The notes below the pieces were generated by a model, which was not told where the DNA came from, made no database searches, and saw only the letters and a program-made list of their open reading frames with translations. From the NCBI GenBank assembly GCA_022701275.1, contig CP031740.1, forward strand, positions 4,661,001 through 4,725,000: DNA of 64,000 nt, written 5' to 3'. Made by a program: the position numbers and the translations under genes. Positions 1-7,985 of this stretch are shown piece by piece (within the stretch, counting starts at the first letter, position 1; each line of letters starts with the position of its first letter). The DNA is from Microcoleus vaginatus PCC 9802. GTDB taxonomy: Bacteria; Cyanobacteriota; Cyanobacteriia; Cyanobacteriales; Microcoleaceae.

Positions 1-700
1 TTGATATAAATCCTGCCTCTTGTGCATCTTTTACGATTTTCACAACAGGGCGTAATAATGCTAATGAGTATTTCATCATCGCCCACTTTTCTGGATAAGT
101 TTCACGGGTGAGAACGGTGGTTGCTACCTCGTAACCTACAATAGCAATTTCCAAGTTAGCTACCTTGTCACCTAAAGAAAAATTAATTATTAAACTGCTA
201 AAATGGCCAATAATATCCGCTGAACCTGCTTGCGGTATTCCTTGCTCCATTTGTGCGAAAGTAGCCATTGCCCATAGACGTAAAAATATAGCAAAATTAC
301 TATCTAGTAGATCAATATTATTAGACAATAATGGATATACTATTGGCTCTAAGTTTTGAGAGTTATCTACAATATTATCTAAAATTGTCTGGAATATTTT
401 TCTCCATAAACCGAAATATTGTTCTTCTCTCCCAAAAGAAAAATATTCATAATTATCGCGCTCTCCCTCATCATTGAGCGCAAAAAAATCCCGTAGCTGA
501 CTGGCCAGATTTCGTAAAAAATCAGCCGGATTTTCCTGTCCTTCCTCTGCGAAGTTTTCTGCTACTACCTCGCAAACTTGCAAAAACCCTTGATCCAGCA
601 ATTCAGAGTTAGCCCGTAAAATCTGCGGTTCCTCACCGTTGGGGCAATTCAGGAGTGTCTCAATCAATTGCAGATAAGCTTGGGCGCGGGTTTCGTCCAT
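1..700 (-). CDS. CHAT/TPR-type protein, N-terminal part (cut by window edge)
   Basis: The frame is open from an ATG at 698-700 leftward past base 1, so only about 233 N-terminal residues are visible. The start MDETRAQAYLQLIETLLNC, followed by acidic, helix-rich sequence with DEGERDNYEYFSFGREE, resembles the conserved N-terminus that precedes TPR and CHAT (caspase-like) regions in many cyanobacterial proteins. I recognise that N-terminus from memory. Neither TPR repeats nor a CHAT domain lie inside the window, so the function is inferred only from the family. No signal peptide or membrane segment is visible. It is transcribed leftward, away from nothing obvious, with a 220-bp spacer to the next gene. 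Confidence 0.75.
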   Translation of the reverse strand, partial: MDETRAQAYLQLIETLLNCPNGEEPQILRANSELLDQGFLQVCEVVAENFAEEGQENPADFLRNLASQLRDFFALNDEGERDNYEYFSFGREEQYFGLWRKIFQTILDNIVDNSQNLEPIVYPLLSNNIDLLDSNFAIFLRLWAMATFAQMEQGIPQAGSADIIGHFSSLIINFSLGDKVANLEIAIVGYEVATTVLTRETYPEKWAMMKYSLALLRPVVKIVKDAQEAGFIS

Positions 701-780
701 TGTGGGGAGTTGTCAGTAACACCGATGTTTATTTTACCATTATTCGATGAGTGGCCAGAAACCTTTCTAAAGTTTGGGAA

Positions 781-890
781 CCGCAGATGTCGGCGGATAT
801 ACGCTGATGGACGCAGATGAATTTAGTTGATAGGGGCGGGTTTATGAGTTTGTTGGTTTTCGGCAATTATTGTGAGTAAAACCCGCCCGT
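781..890. repeat. Intergenic dispersed repeat with GGGGCGGGTTT/AAACCCGCCC arms
   Basis: The spacer holds a phrase of the type GCAGATG...GGACGCAGATGAA followed by an inverted pair, GGGCGGGTTT at about 836 and AAACCCGCCC at about 879. The same arms recur after argS at 28527-28583. This looks like a dispersed, hairpin-forming intergenic repeat rather than a gene-specific terminator. Confidence 0.5.
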
Positions 891-921
891 ACAGGATAAA
901 TGGTAATAAACGGGGTTTCTT

Positions 922-2199
922 CTAATTTTGTGCTAATTCTGGCGGCCGGCCCATTAAACCGGTCATCAAGCGCAAGGCTAAAAACCTCACTGGGGGAATT
1001 GTCCGCAAACACCACAATCCAAAGCGGCGAAATGCCACAATTGGCAGCCAAGTATTGGAAAATAATCTGTCTAGAAAATCAGTAAATCCTAACACGATTA
1101 AATTCTCTTTTTTGCGCCAGTTGTGATACCGTTTCAATACTCGCAAATCGCCGATATCTTCGCCTTTTTGGTGCGCTTGCTGCAAGATTTGGGCGATCGC
1201 CCCTGCGTCTCGAATGCCCATATTTAATCCCTGGCCGCCGACGGGATGGCAGCAGTGGGCGGCGTCGCCAATTAGCGCTAATCTGGGCAAAACGTAGCGA
1301 TCGCTCTGCATTAACTGCACGGGAAACAAAAAGCGATCGCTCTCCAATTCCAAACGCCCTAAAAGCCCGCCCGTGCGCTGTTCCAACAAAGTCAAAAACT
1401 CTGTTTCATCCATTTGTTGCAAAGCTTTAGCTTCCGCGTGGGGTGCTGTCCAAACTACTTGACAACGGTTCCCTGGTAATGGTAAGATTCCCATCGGGCC
1501 GCTCGGCCAAAAGCGCTCAAAAGCGATATCGTTGTGCGGTTTTTCTGCTTTAATAGTGATAGCAACGCAGGATTGCCAGTATTTCCAGCCGCGAGTGCTG
1601 ATGTTGGCTTCGGTGCGAATGCGCGATCGCGAACCGTCGGCGGCGACTAATAATTTGCTGCGAATTGTCCGAGTTTCGCCGTTTTGTTTGACTTCTATTT
1701 CGGCGCAATGAGTTAAATATTTTACCTCGACTACTTCCGCCGGACAAACCCAACTAAAATTCGGGTTTTTTGCCAAAGATTCTTGCAAAGCTGACAGCAT
1801 GACTCGGTGCTCGCCCACATAACCTAAAGCTGTTTTTGGTACGGGCAATTTGCCAGTATTTCCCAAATCGGGGCGGTGGAATTCGACGACGCCGGGATAG
1901 TCGCCGTCGCAGAGGCTAATTTGCTCGAAGGTGGTGATTTGCGGCAAGATTTGCTGCCACACGCCGATACCTTCTAAGATCATTCCTGATAGCAGGGTGA
2001 TTGCATAGGCTTGTTTTTTGGCTGCGGCGGCTGCGGGGAGTTGGGTTTCAATTATAGCGATTTTCAATCCAGAATCTTTTAAAGCGCTGGCTAAGGTGGC
2101 CCCGACTATGCCGCCTCCGACGATGGCTATGTCAAAGTCAAGTGTCGGTGTTTGCGTCGAGGCTGTGGTTGGAGAAAGTTGGTTTACAGGCATTTTCAA
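922..2199 (-). CDS. FAD-dependent hydroxylase, UbiH/COQ6 type
   Basis: A 425-aa flavoprotein monooxygenase. The Rossmann motif GGGIVG lies at residues 28-33 after a beta strand (DFDIAIV). The ADGSRSRIR motif, which contacts both FAD and NAD(P)H, is at 187-195. The second FAD-ribose motif GDAAHCCHPVGGQGLN is at 311-326. This set and the length fit the UbiH/COQ6 family, which hydroxylates the ring of prenylated quinone precursors. In a cyanobacterium the product would feed plastoquinone or a related quinone, but the substrate is inferred. The first 20 residues are low in conservation, and Met-3 is an equally possible start. It stands alone, with more than 200 bp on each side. Confidence 0.88.
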   Translation of the reverse strand: MKMPVNQLSPTTASTQTPTLDFDIAIVGGGIVGATLASALKDSGLKIAIIETQLPAAAAAKKQAYAITLLSGMILEGIGVWQQILPQITTFEQISLCDGDYPGVVEFHRPDLGNTGKLPVPKTALGYVGEHRVMLSALQESLAKNPNFSWVCPAEVVEVKYLTHCAEIEVKQNGETRTIRSKLLVAADGSRSRIRTEANISTRGWKYWQSCVAITIKAEKPHNDIAFERFWPSGPMGILPLPGNRCQVVWTAPHAEAKALQQMDETEFLTLLEQRTGGLLGRLELESDRFLFPVQLMQSDRYVLPRLALIGDAAHCCHPVGGQGLNMGIRDAGAIAQILQQAHQKGEDIGDLRVLKRYHNWRKKENLIVLGFTDFLDRLFSNTWLPIVAFRRFGLWCLRTIPPVRFLALRLMTGLMGRPPELAQN

Positions 2200-2355
2200 G
2201 GGATTTTGTCAAAGTTAATTGCATTGTTACTTTGTTATTGTAAAGAATTATTTCGATTTAGGGCGATCGAGAAAGGGAGAGTACCGACATCCGTGAAAAT
2301 CAAGGTTTTCAGACTACGAGATCCAAATCCAAGTCCTGGATGCACTCGCTACCTC

Positions 2356-2419
2356 AGAAACCCGGTTTCTTCCTATATTTCTCGTCACTAAACGCAAAAC
2401 TCGTAGAAACCGGGTTTCT
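2356..2419. repeat. Two copies of the AGAAACC(C/G)GGTTTCT palindrome
   Basis: AGAAACCCGGTTTCT occurs at 2356-2370 and its reverse complement AGAAACCGGGTTTCT at 2405-2419. They form an inverted pair of 15-mers, each nearly palindromic. A further copy sits at 25533-25547. They lie downstream of the sensor kinase gene and could fold into a hairpin. Recurrence elsewhere marks them as a dispersed intergenic repeat. Confidence 0.6.
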
Positions 2420-2454
2420 AGCCCCCCCCGATGGATCAGCCCTGAAACTCAGGA

Positions 2455-5400
2455 CTAATGACTCATGACTAATGACTCATGACTCATGACCATTTCCTTT
2501 GTGTTTTCGGTAGCCAACGCTGATACTTCCTGGCAAATGGGAATCTCGATGACAAACTCTGCACCTTCCCCGGGCGTGGAAATACACTGCAATTTGCCTC
2601 GGTGTTTTTCAACTATAATCTGATAGCTGATTGACAGTCCCAAACCTGTGCCTTTGCCGACTGGTTTAGTAGTGAAAAAGGGGTCAAACAACTTGCTAAT
2701 AACTTCTTGATTGATTCCCATCCCGTTGTCGGCAATGCGAATTGTTACTGTGTCTGCATTCGCACAGGTGCTAATCCGAATTCGGTTGTGACGAGCATAT
2801 ATTTCTTGGGAAGAATGAGTGCTGTTGTAGTCTTCGAGGGCGTCGATCGCATTTCCTAAAAGATTCATAAATACTTGATTTAGCTGACCTACATAGCACT
2901 CGACTGGTGGAAAAGTCCCGTATTCTTTGATAATCTCAATCGCGGGACGAAGTACATTAGCTTTGATCCGGTGCTGCAAAATTAGCAAAGTGCTTTCGAT
3001 TCCTTCGTGAATGTCTACTCGCTTCATCTGCGATTCGTCGAGTCTGGAAAAGTTGCGTAAGGATACAACTAAGTCGCGGATGCGATCGGCTCCTACTTTC
3101 ATTGATTCCAAAATCTTCGTAAAGTCTTCCATTAAGAAATCAACTTCAATATCTTCGGCTGCTTCTACAATTTCCGGGACGGGATTTGGGTATTTTTCCT
3201 GGTAAAGATTGAGCAAACCGAGCAAGTCTGTGGCGTATTGGCTGGCGTGGGTGATGTTGCCGTAGATGAAGTTAATCGGATTGTTAATTTCGTGGGCTAC
3301 ACCGGCGACTAGCTGCCCGAGAGAGGAGATTTTTTCGGTTTGGATTAGTTGAGTTTGAGTTTGGTGCAACTCGTGGACAGCTTTTTCGAGCTCGGCTGCT
3401 TGCGATCGATACTGTCCCTCGGACTGCTTGAGTGCTTCCAAAACTTGGACTCGATCGCTAATGTCGGTGTGAGTTCCCACCCATTCGCGAATGCTGCCGT
3501 CTGCTGCTAAAACAGGAACTCCGCGCACCCAGAAGTGTCTGTAGCTACCGTCTGCTGCCCGCAAACGGTGCTCGACTTCGTAGAGACTTTTGGCTTCTAC
3601 TGCGCCCATCCAAGCTTGCGCCGTGATCGGGCGATCGTCTGGGTGAATTGCCGAAACCCAGTTGTCTGTAGCTTCCTCGAAACTTTGACCTGTATATGCC
3701 ATCCAGTCGATCGGTGCGATCGGCTTTCCCTGGGCGTCTGTCATCCATACCAGTTGCGCGGTGGCCCTTGCGAGCGATCGGTATCTTTCCTCGCTCAGAC
3801 GCACAAATTCATCGGCTTCTCGGCTGGCTGTCACGTCGCGCAAAATTGCTGTGAATATGATTTCGCCTGCAACTTCGAGTTTGGAAATAGAAGCTTCGGC
3901 GGGAAATTCTGTACCGTCTCGGCGGCGGGCGAAAATTTCTTTGCGGCTGCCCATTTTTCGGGCTTGTTTAACGCCGCCGCCGAAATTGCTGACGAGGTGA
4001 CGATGATCCGTGGCAAAAGCTTCGGGCAACAGCAAGCTCAGGGATTGCCCGATCGCCTCAGCAGCCGTCCACCCAAAAATCCTTTCTGCACCTTGGTTGA
4101 ACAAGATAATTTTTTGCTCCGCATCCACCGAAATAATCGCGTCGTCGGCAATTTCTACAATGCCGGCGAAACGAGCTTGAGACAGTTGCAGCGCTTGTTC
4201 AGCTTGTTTGCGATCGCTAATGTCGCGGGCGATCGTCGAAATGTATGTGAGTTTGTCGTCCGGCGCGGAGTGGGAGATGAGGACTTGGCTGACGGGAATT
4301 TCTAGTCCCGATGTTGACAGAAAGGTTGTTTCTCCGCTCCAAAAGCCCCCGGAAACAGCGGTGGCGATCGCTTGATTCAAATGGCTGCGACCTGACGCTG
4401 GCGTGAATTCTGCAACTTGTAGGTTGGATATATCTTCGTTTTCGTCTATACCCACCATTTTTCTGCCTGCTTTGTTGATGTAAACGGCGCGTCCTTCGAG
4501 GTTGCAGATACCTACAAAATCCGGGGTTGCTTCCAGAATTGCTGCCAGACTTTTGTTGGCGATTTCGGCTTTTTTGCTTTCAGTAATATCCCGCGCGATG
4601 GTAACTATACCGCTAATATTTCCTAGTCCGTCCCGGTAAGCACTTTTTGTAGAAAGAAATGTCCGCAAATTTCCTTTAACTGGCAGCTCTTCTTCGATCG
4701 CTTGCGTTGTTCCCGTTGTCATAATTGGGCGATCGGTTTTTTTAATTTTGTCGGCAATTTCCGGGTGAAATAATTCGCTGTCATCTCTGCCAGTAATGTC
4801 GTCTACAGACTTGCAAATTATACTGGCTCCTGCAGCATTGAGCATCAGGTAACGGCCCTGAATATCTTTGACAAATAAGGCTGCTGGCGTACTATTGATG
4901 ACGGCAAGCAAGAGGTTGTAGTTGTTTTGAAGCGCCTGCTTTGTTGTTTGAGAGTCGAAAATTTGCTCCTGCAATTGCTCATTGGCGAGTTGCAGTTGGA
5001 TAGTTCGTTTCTCAACTTGAGTTTCTAAGTCTGATTTAGCTTTCCTAAGTCCCACTTCCGCTCGATAGCGCTTCCGGTCTGCGCTGCAAAGAGTTTTGGC
5101 ATTCTGCCAAATCATAATTGTAAAAATAATCACGTTCAATACGCTTAACAGCGATATCCCTACCTCTGGCGTGTAGGCTTGTAACCGCTGTCCCGATAGG
5201 ATGAAATAACCGACTAAAGGCGGGATAATGATTGCCCGTGGCAACAAGCGCCTCGCCATGATGCCGCCGGCGCGATCGCTGGTCATTACTGCGATCAATC
5301 CTCGCTCTGGACTGGCAAATAAAATGCCGAAGCTCAGCAACATAAATGCTGCCGACGTGTGCAAAGCCATTCCTGTATAATTGCCAATTTGGTAAAATAA

Positions 5401-5982
5401 AGCTTTGTCGTAGATGTAGCCTATCAAACCCATAAATGCAATTAAAAATGCACAACAGCTTAAGATTTGAATCCGCAGGTATTTAGGGCGACGTTCTGAC
5501 AGCAGCAGCAAGGCTATTCCCACCAATAAAAAAGCACCAGCAGTATTCGGAGCCATGCGTCCTGGTATTCCGGCGCTTGTCAAGGTGTAACTTTCTTTAA
5601 ATAGCAGTTTGTCGATGCCTAAGTCTACATTAAAACTATATTGAACGAGGGTTAATAGACTAATTAATATAATTAAAAATGAACAGCTATAAATTAAAAA
5701 ATTAGTAATTTTTTGATACTTTCTTGCCCTTAATTCGGCGCGCCGCCGCTGTTGGATGAACAGAGAACACCCGCCCAAAATAAAGCAGATCGCAGTATTG
5801 GCTTTCATCGTCACGAGTCCGGGCAGAATGCTTTTTAACAGTTGCAGATCGAATATCCAACCCAAAATGACTGTACAGCCGATCGCCATTACTGCAATAC
5901 TCGCTTTTTTGGAAAAAGACTCGACAGCAGCCATTCGGGTGGAGGGCGTTTGCAGTTGTTGTGCTCGTTCAAAAACTTCCAA
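2455..5982 (-). CDS. Membrane sensor histidine kinase with several PAS domains
   Basis: This 1175-aa kinase has no receiver domain. Residues about 28-300 contain roughly eight hydrophobic segments, forming an integral membrane sensor. A coiled coil follows at about 310-350. Then come four PAS-type modules beginning near 355, 480, 605 and 735; the last has the PAS_3 signature and ends in a PAC-like VGTHTDISDR. The kinase core has the phospho-acceptor in LVAGVAHEINNP, with His near residue 897. The ATP site shows NQVFMNLLGNAIDAL, ADNGMG, DPFFTTK and GKGTGLGL. It should autophosphorylate on His and pass phosphate to an unlinked response regulator. The last dozen residues (MVMSHESLVMSH) are translated from an ATGAGTCAT-type tandem repeat, so the native C-terminus was probably shorter. 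Confidence 0.92.
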   Translation of the reverse strand: MEVFERAQQLQTPSTRMAAVESFSKKASIAVMAIGCTVILGWIFDLQLLKSILPGLVTMKANTAICFILGGCSLFIQQRRRAELRARKYQKITNFLIYSCSFLIILISLLTLVQYSFNVDLGIDKLLFKESYTLTSAGIPGRMAPNTAGAFLLVGIALLLLSERRPKYLRIQILSCCAFLIAFMGLIGYIYDKALFYQIGNYTGMALHTSAAFMLLSFGILFASPERGLIAVMTSDRAGGIMARRLLPRAIIIPPLVGYFILSGQRLQAYTPEVGISLLSVLNVIIFTIMIWQNAKTLCSADRKRYRAEVGLRKAKSDLETQVEKRTIQLQLANEQLQEQIFDSQTTKQALQNNYNLLLAVINSTPAALFVKDIQGRYLMLNAAGASIICKSVDDITGRDDSELFHPEIADKIKKTDRPIMTTGTTQAIEEELPVKGNLRTFLSTKSAYRDGLGNISGIVTIARDITESKKAEIANKSLAAILEATPDFVGICNLEGRAVYINKAGRKMVGIDENEDISNLQVAEFTPASGRSHLNQAIATAVSGGFWSGETTFLSTSGLEIPVSQVLISHSAPDDKLTYISTIARDISDRKQAEQALQLSQARFAGIVEIADDAIISVDAEQKIILFNQGAERIFGWTAAEAIGQSLSLLLPEAFATDHRHLVSNFGGGVKQARKMGSRKEIFARRRDGTEFPAEASISKLEVAGEIIFTAILRDVTASREADEFVRLSEERYRSLARATAQLVWMTDAQGKPIAPIDWMAYTGQSFEEATDNWVSAIHPDDRPITAQAWMGAVEAKSLYEVEHRLRAADGSYRHFWVRGVPVLAADGSIREWVGTHTDISDRVQVLEALKQSEGQYRSQAAELEKAVHELHQTQTQLIQTEKISSLGQLVAGVAHEINNPINFIYGNITHASQYATDLLGLLNLYQEKYPNPVPEIVEAAEDIEVDFLMEDFTKILESMKVGADRIRDLVVSLRNFSRLDESQMKRVDIHEGIESTLLILQHRIKANVLRPAIEIIKEYGTFPPVECYVGQLNQVFMNLLGNAIDALEDYNSTHSSQEIYARHNRIRISTCANADTVTIRIADNGMGINQEVISKLFDPFFTTKPVGKGTGLGLSISYQIIVEKHRGKLQCISTPGEGAEFVIEIPICQEVSALATENTKEMVMSHESLVMSH

Positions 5983-6533
5983 TTTCTCGCTCCCTCTAAT
6001 TATTGGGTTTCTACGTATCTAAGGTAACAATAAACACTTTAGTGATATTGTTGTCCGCTATACAAAGCTGCTTAAAATTTTCTCAAAGCTCTTAAGCATA
6101 AAATATTAATTATATTATCTAACTTTAGATAGATAGTCAACTGAAGCTTGAAGGCTCTTATGTAGAAGGCATTCGGCAGAATATAACAATTTTTCTTGCT
6201 TGTAAGTTAAAACAAAAAATTGCTTGTTGCTTGTTGCTTGTTGCTTGTTGCTTAAGCCGTCAGCCTTGTTGCTTAAGGCTTCAGCCTTCTTCCTTGGCAA
6301 TTAGGACCCGATCGCGCGGCAAGACCGAGTGTTTTTACTCAGTACATCAAGGCGTAATAGTAGCGGATTAGTCGATCGGCAACAAGATCACTCGCATTGT
6401 AAACCGGGTGCTGTGGCTGTGGTTAATGCGATCGGCAGAACACATAAGACTCGGCGGTTGAAACCGCTACTACACAAACAAAGTCCGCCTGCGCGGACTA
6501 AAGAGGGGATATTAAAGTCGGGTTTGGTAACTG
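5983..6533. other. 551-bp gene-free spacer with repeats
   Basis: I see no convincing gene here. At 6219-6255 a TTGCTTG heptamer repeats in tandem, followed by two GCTTCAGCC-like words. The only minus-strand ORF, ending at 6115, translates that repeat (SNKQQATSNKQ) and is best read as spurious. Near 6453-6503 lies a block with GCGGTTGAAACCGC and then GTCCGCCTGCGCGGAC. It can form two small hairpins and is related to the AAGTCCGC/GCGGACTT hairpin at 41438. A perfect triple of the word CTGTCAA at about 6531-6550 runs into the end of the next gene. Confidence 0.5.
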
Positions 6534-7724
6534 TCAACTGTCAACTGTCAAATGACAACTCACTCCCAAGTTTTGAAGTGCTTGCAAAGCTTCGGTTGCT
6601 GACGGGTAACGCTGTGGGAAATGGTAAAGCACCATCTTGTCTAAAACGCTAGCCAACTCCGGGGTGACACTTACATTTTTCTGCCAGATGAGATTCCCTA
6701 AATTATCAACTCTGAGTTGTTTCGGGCGCATTCCTGTCAAGGCTTGAATCCCGATGATCCCGACAGCATAAATGTCGCTGCACAGTTTCGGGGAACCGAT
6801 GGCTTGTTCGGGGGGAATGTAGTCTTGCTGAGTACCGCCGCGCGATTTCGTTTGACCGATGCTGTTTTGTGAAGTGTTGATTTCTTTAACTGCCCCAAAG
6901 TCAATTAATACAATCTTGCCATCTGATGTCCGCCTGATTAAGTTTTGAGGGTGAACGTCGCGGTGAATTACATCTTGTTTGTGAACAAAGACAAGCACTT
7001 CCAAGATATCTTTCAGCAAAGCAATAACCTGATCTTCTTCCCAGGGTTGACCTTCAATTAGTTCTTGATACAGGGGTTGCCCTTCGATGAATTGATAGAC
7101 TAAATAAAAATATCCATCTTCTTCAAAGCGAGCTAACAATTCCGGTATCCGATCGTGGTGGCCCAATCGATATAAAAGCCGCGTTTCTCGATCGAATAGG
7201 TGGCTGGTTCTCTCACACTGGCTTTTCAGGCGCTTGACGAGGCACAAAGGTCGATCGGGCAAATTTTCATCTTCAGCCAGATAGGTATCGCTGTACTCGG
7301 TGCTGACCAAATGTTCTCTGAGTCGGTAACGCATCCGCAGCAGCTTTTGCAACATGGGATCGAGAGAATTAGCTGGTTGTGTGCCTTTTTGTACAGCTCT
7401 CATGATGCAGTCCCAAAGATTTGCTCCGACGACTCTTTCTTCTTGTCCAATAATTTCTGCTTGCTTCAGTACCTTGGTGAGGTCTTTCCACAAGTTGTAG
7501 CCGACATACCGCCCCAGGTAGCACACTGTGTACCCACGGGCGATCGGATCGTTTTGCTGAATTTCTTTGTACGTCAAACCCCCTACAACGCCTCGAATTA
7601 TCGACTGTTGCAACCGACTTAGGTGTTTTTCCGTTTGTTCGTATACCAGATTGTCCAAAAACAATGTTGCTTCTTCTACTGTCATAGCTTCATATTTTAA
7701 GTGATTTGTACAGGAGCCACGCAT
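6534..7724 (-). CDS. Ser/Thr protein kinase with N-terminal VMAP-type helix-turn-helix domain
   Basis: A 396-aa protein. Residues 14-95 (VEEATLFLDNLVYEQ, LSRLQQSIIRGVV, YKEIQ) resemble the N-terminal HTH of vWA-MoxR-associated (VMAP) proteins, found on many cyanobacterial signalling and conflict-system proteins. The kinase domain spans about 130-385. It has a probable VAIK-like lysine in CLVKRLKSQ, the catalytic loop HRDVHPQN at 254-261 and a DFG-type IDFGAVKE. Its activation segment is GTQQDYIPPEQ, and GSPKLCSDIYAVGIIG follows. The catalytic and metal-binding residues are present, so it should be active. The glycine-rich loop is weak. Met-14 is a plausible alternative start. It is divergent from the RTX protein gene across a 261-bp promoter region. 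The partner or target is unknown. Confidence 0.85.
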   Translation of the reverse strand: MRGSCTNHLKYEAMTVEEATLFLDNLVYEQTEKHLSRLQQSIIRGVVGGLTYKEIQQNDPIARGYTVCYLGRYVGYNLWKDLTKVLKQAEIIGQEERVVGANLWDCIMRAVQKGTQPANSLDPMLQKLLRMRYRLREHLVSTEYSDTYLAEDENLPDRPLCLVKRLKSQCERTSHLFDRETRLLYRLGHHDRIPELLARFEEDGYFYLVYQFIEGQPLYQELIEGQPWEEDQVIALLKDILEVLVFVHKQDVIHRDVHPQNLIRRTSDGKIVLIDFGAVKEINTSQNSIGQTKSRGGTQQDYIPPEQAIGSPKLCSDIYAVGIIGIQALTGMRPKQLRVDNLGNLIWQKNVSVTPELASVLDKMVLYHFPQRYPSATEALQALQNLGVSCHLTVDS

Positions 7725-7985
7725 TTTTATATCCCTAGATTTCTGTTATATATGATTTCTCTTAAATTTGCTAGATTGTCTACTTATTGAAATATATTTT
7801 TACCAATATGACTTTTATGACTTTATGTTATGAATTTTATGAATTGACGTTTTAAGTAGTTACTGCTACTATCTCAACTACAACTTTTAACGAGAGAGTA
7901 CATTGCCAAATTAGGGTCTCGCAGATTCGACTTTACAACTGCAAACACCAGAAACGACTGTTGTCAATTAATAGGTAAATTAATC
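7725..7985. promoter_or_regulatory. AT-rich divergent intergenic region
   Basis: These 261 bases separate the minus-strand kinase from the plus-strand RTX-protein gene and must hold promoters for both. The sequence is AT-rich with several TATGA/TTATGA words around 7800-7850. I could not assign specific -35/-10 boxes with confidence. Confidence 0.4.

Noticed and set aside
3535..4305. 256-aa plus-strand ORF inside the PAS histidine kinase
   Set aside because: Antisense to a well-supported kinase gene, with no family resemblance or RBS.
6115..6300. 61-aa ORF with SNKQ repeats
   Set aside because: It is the translation of TTGCTTG tandem repeats.
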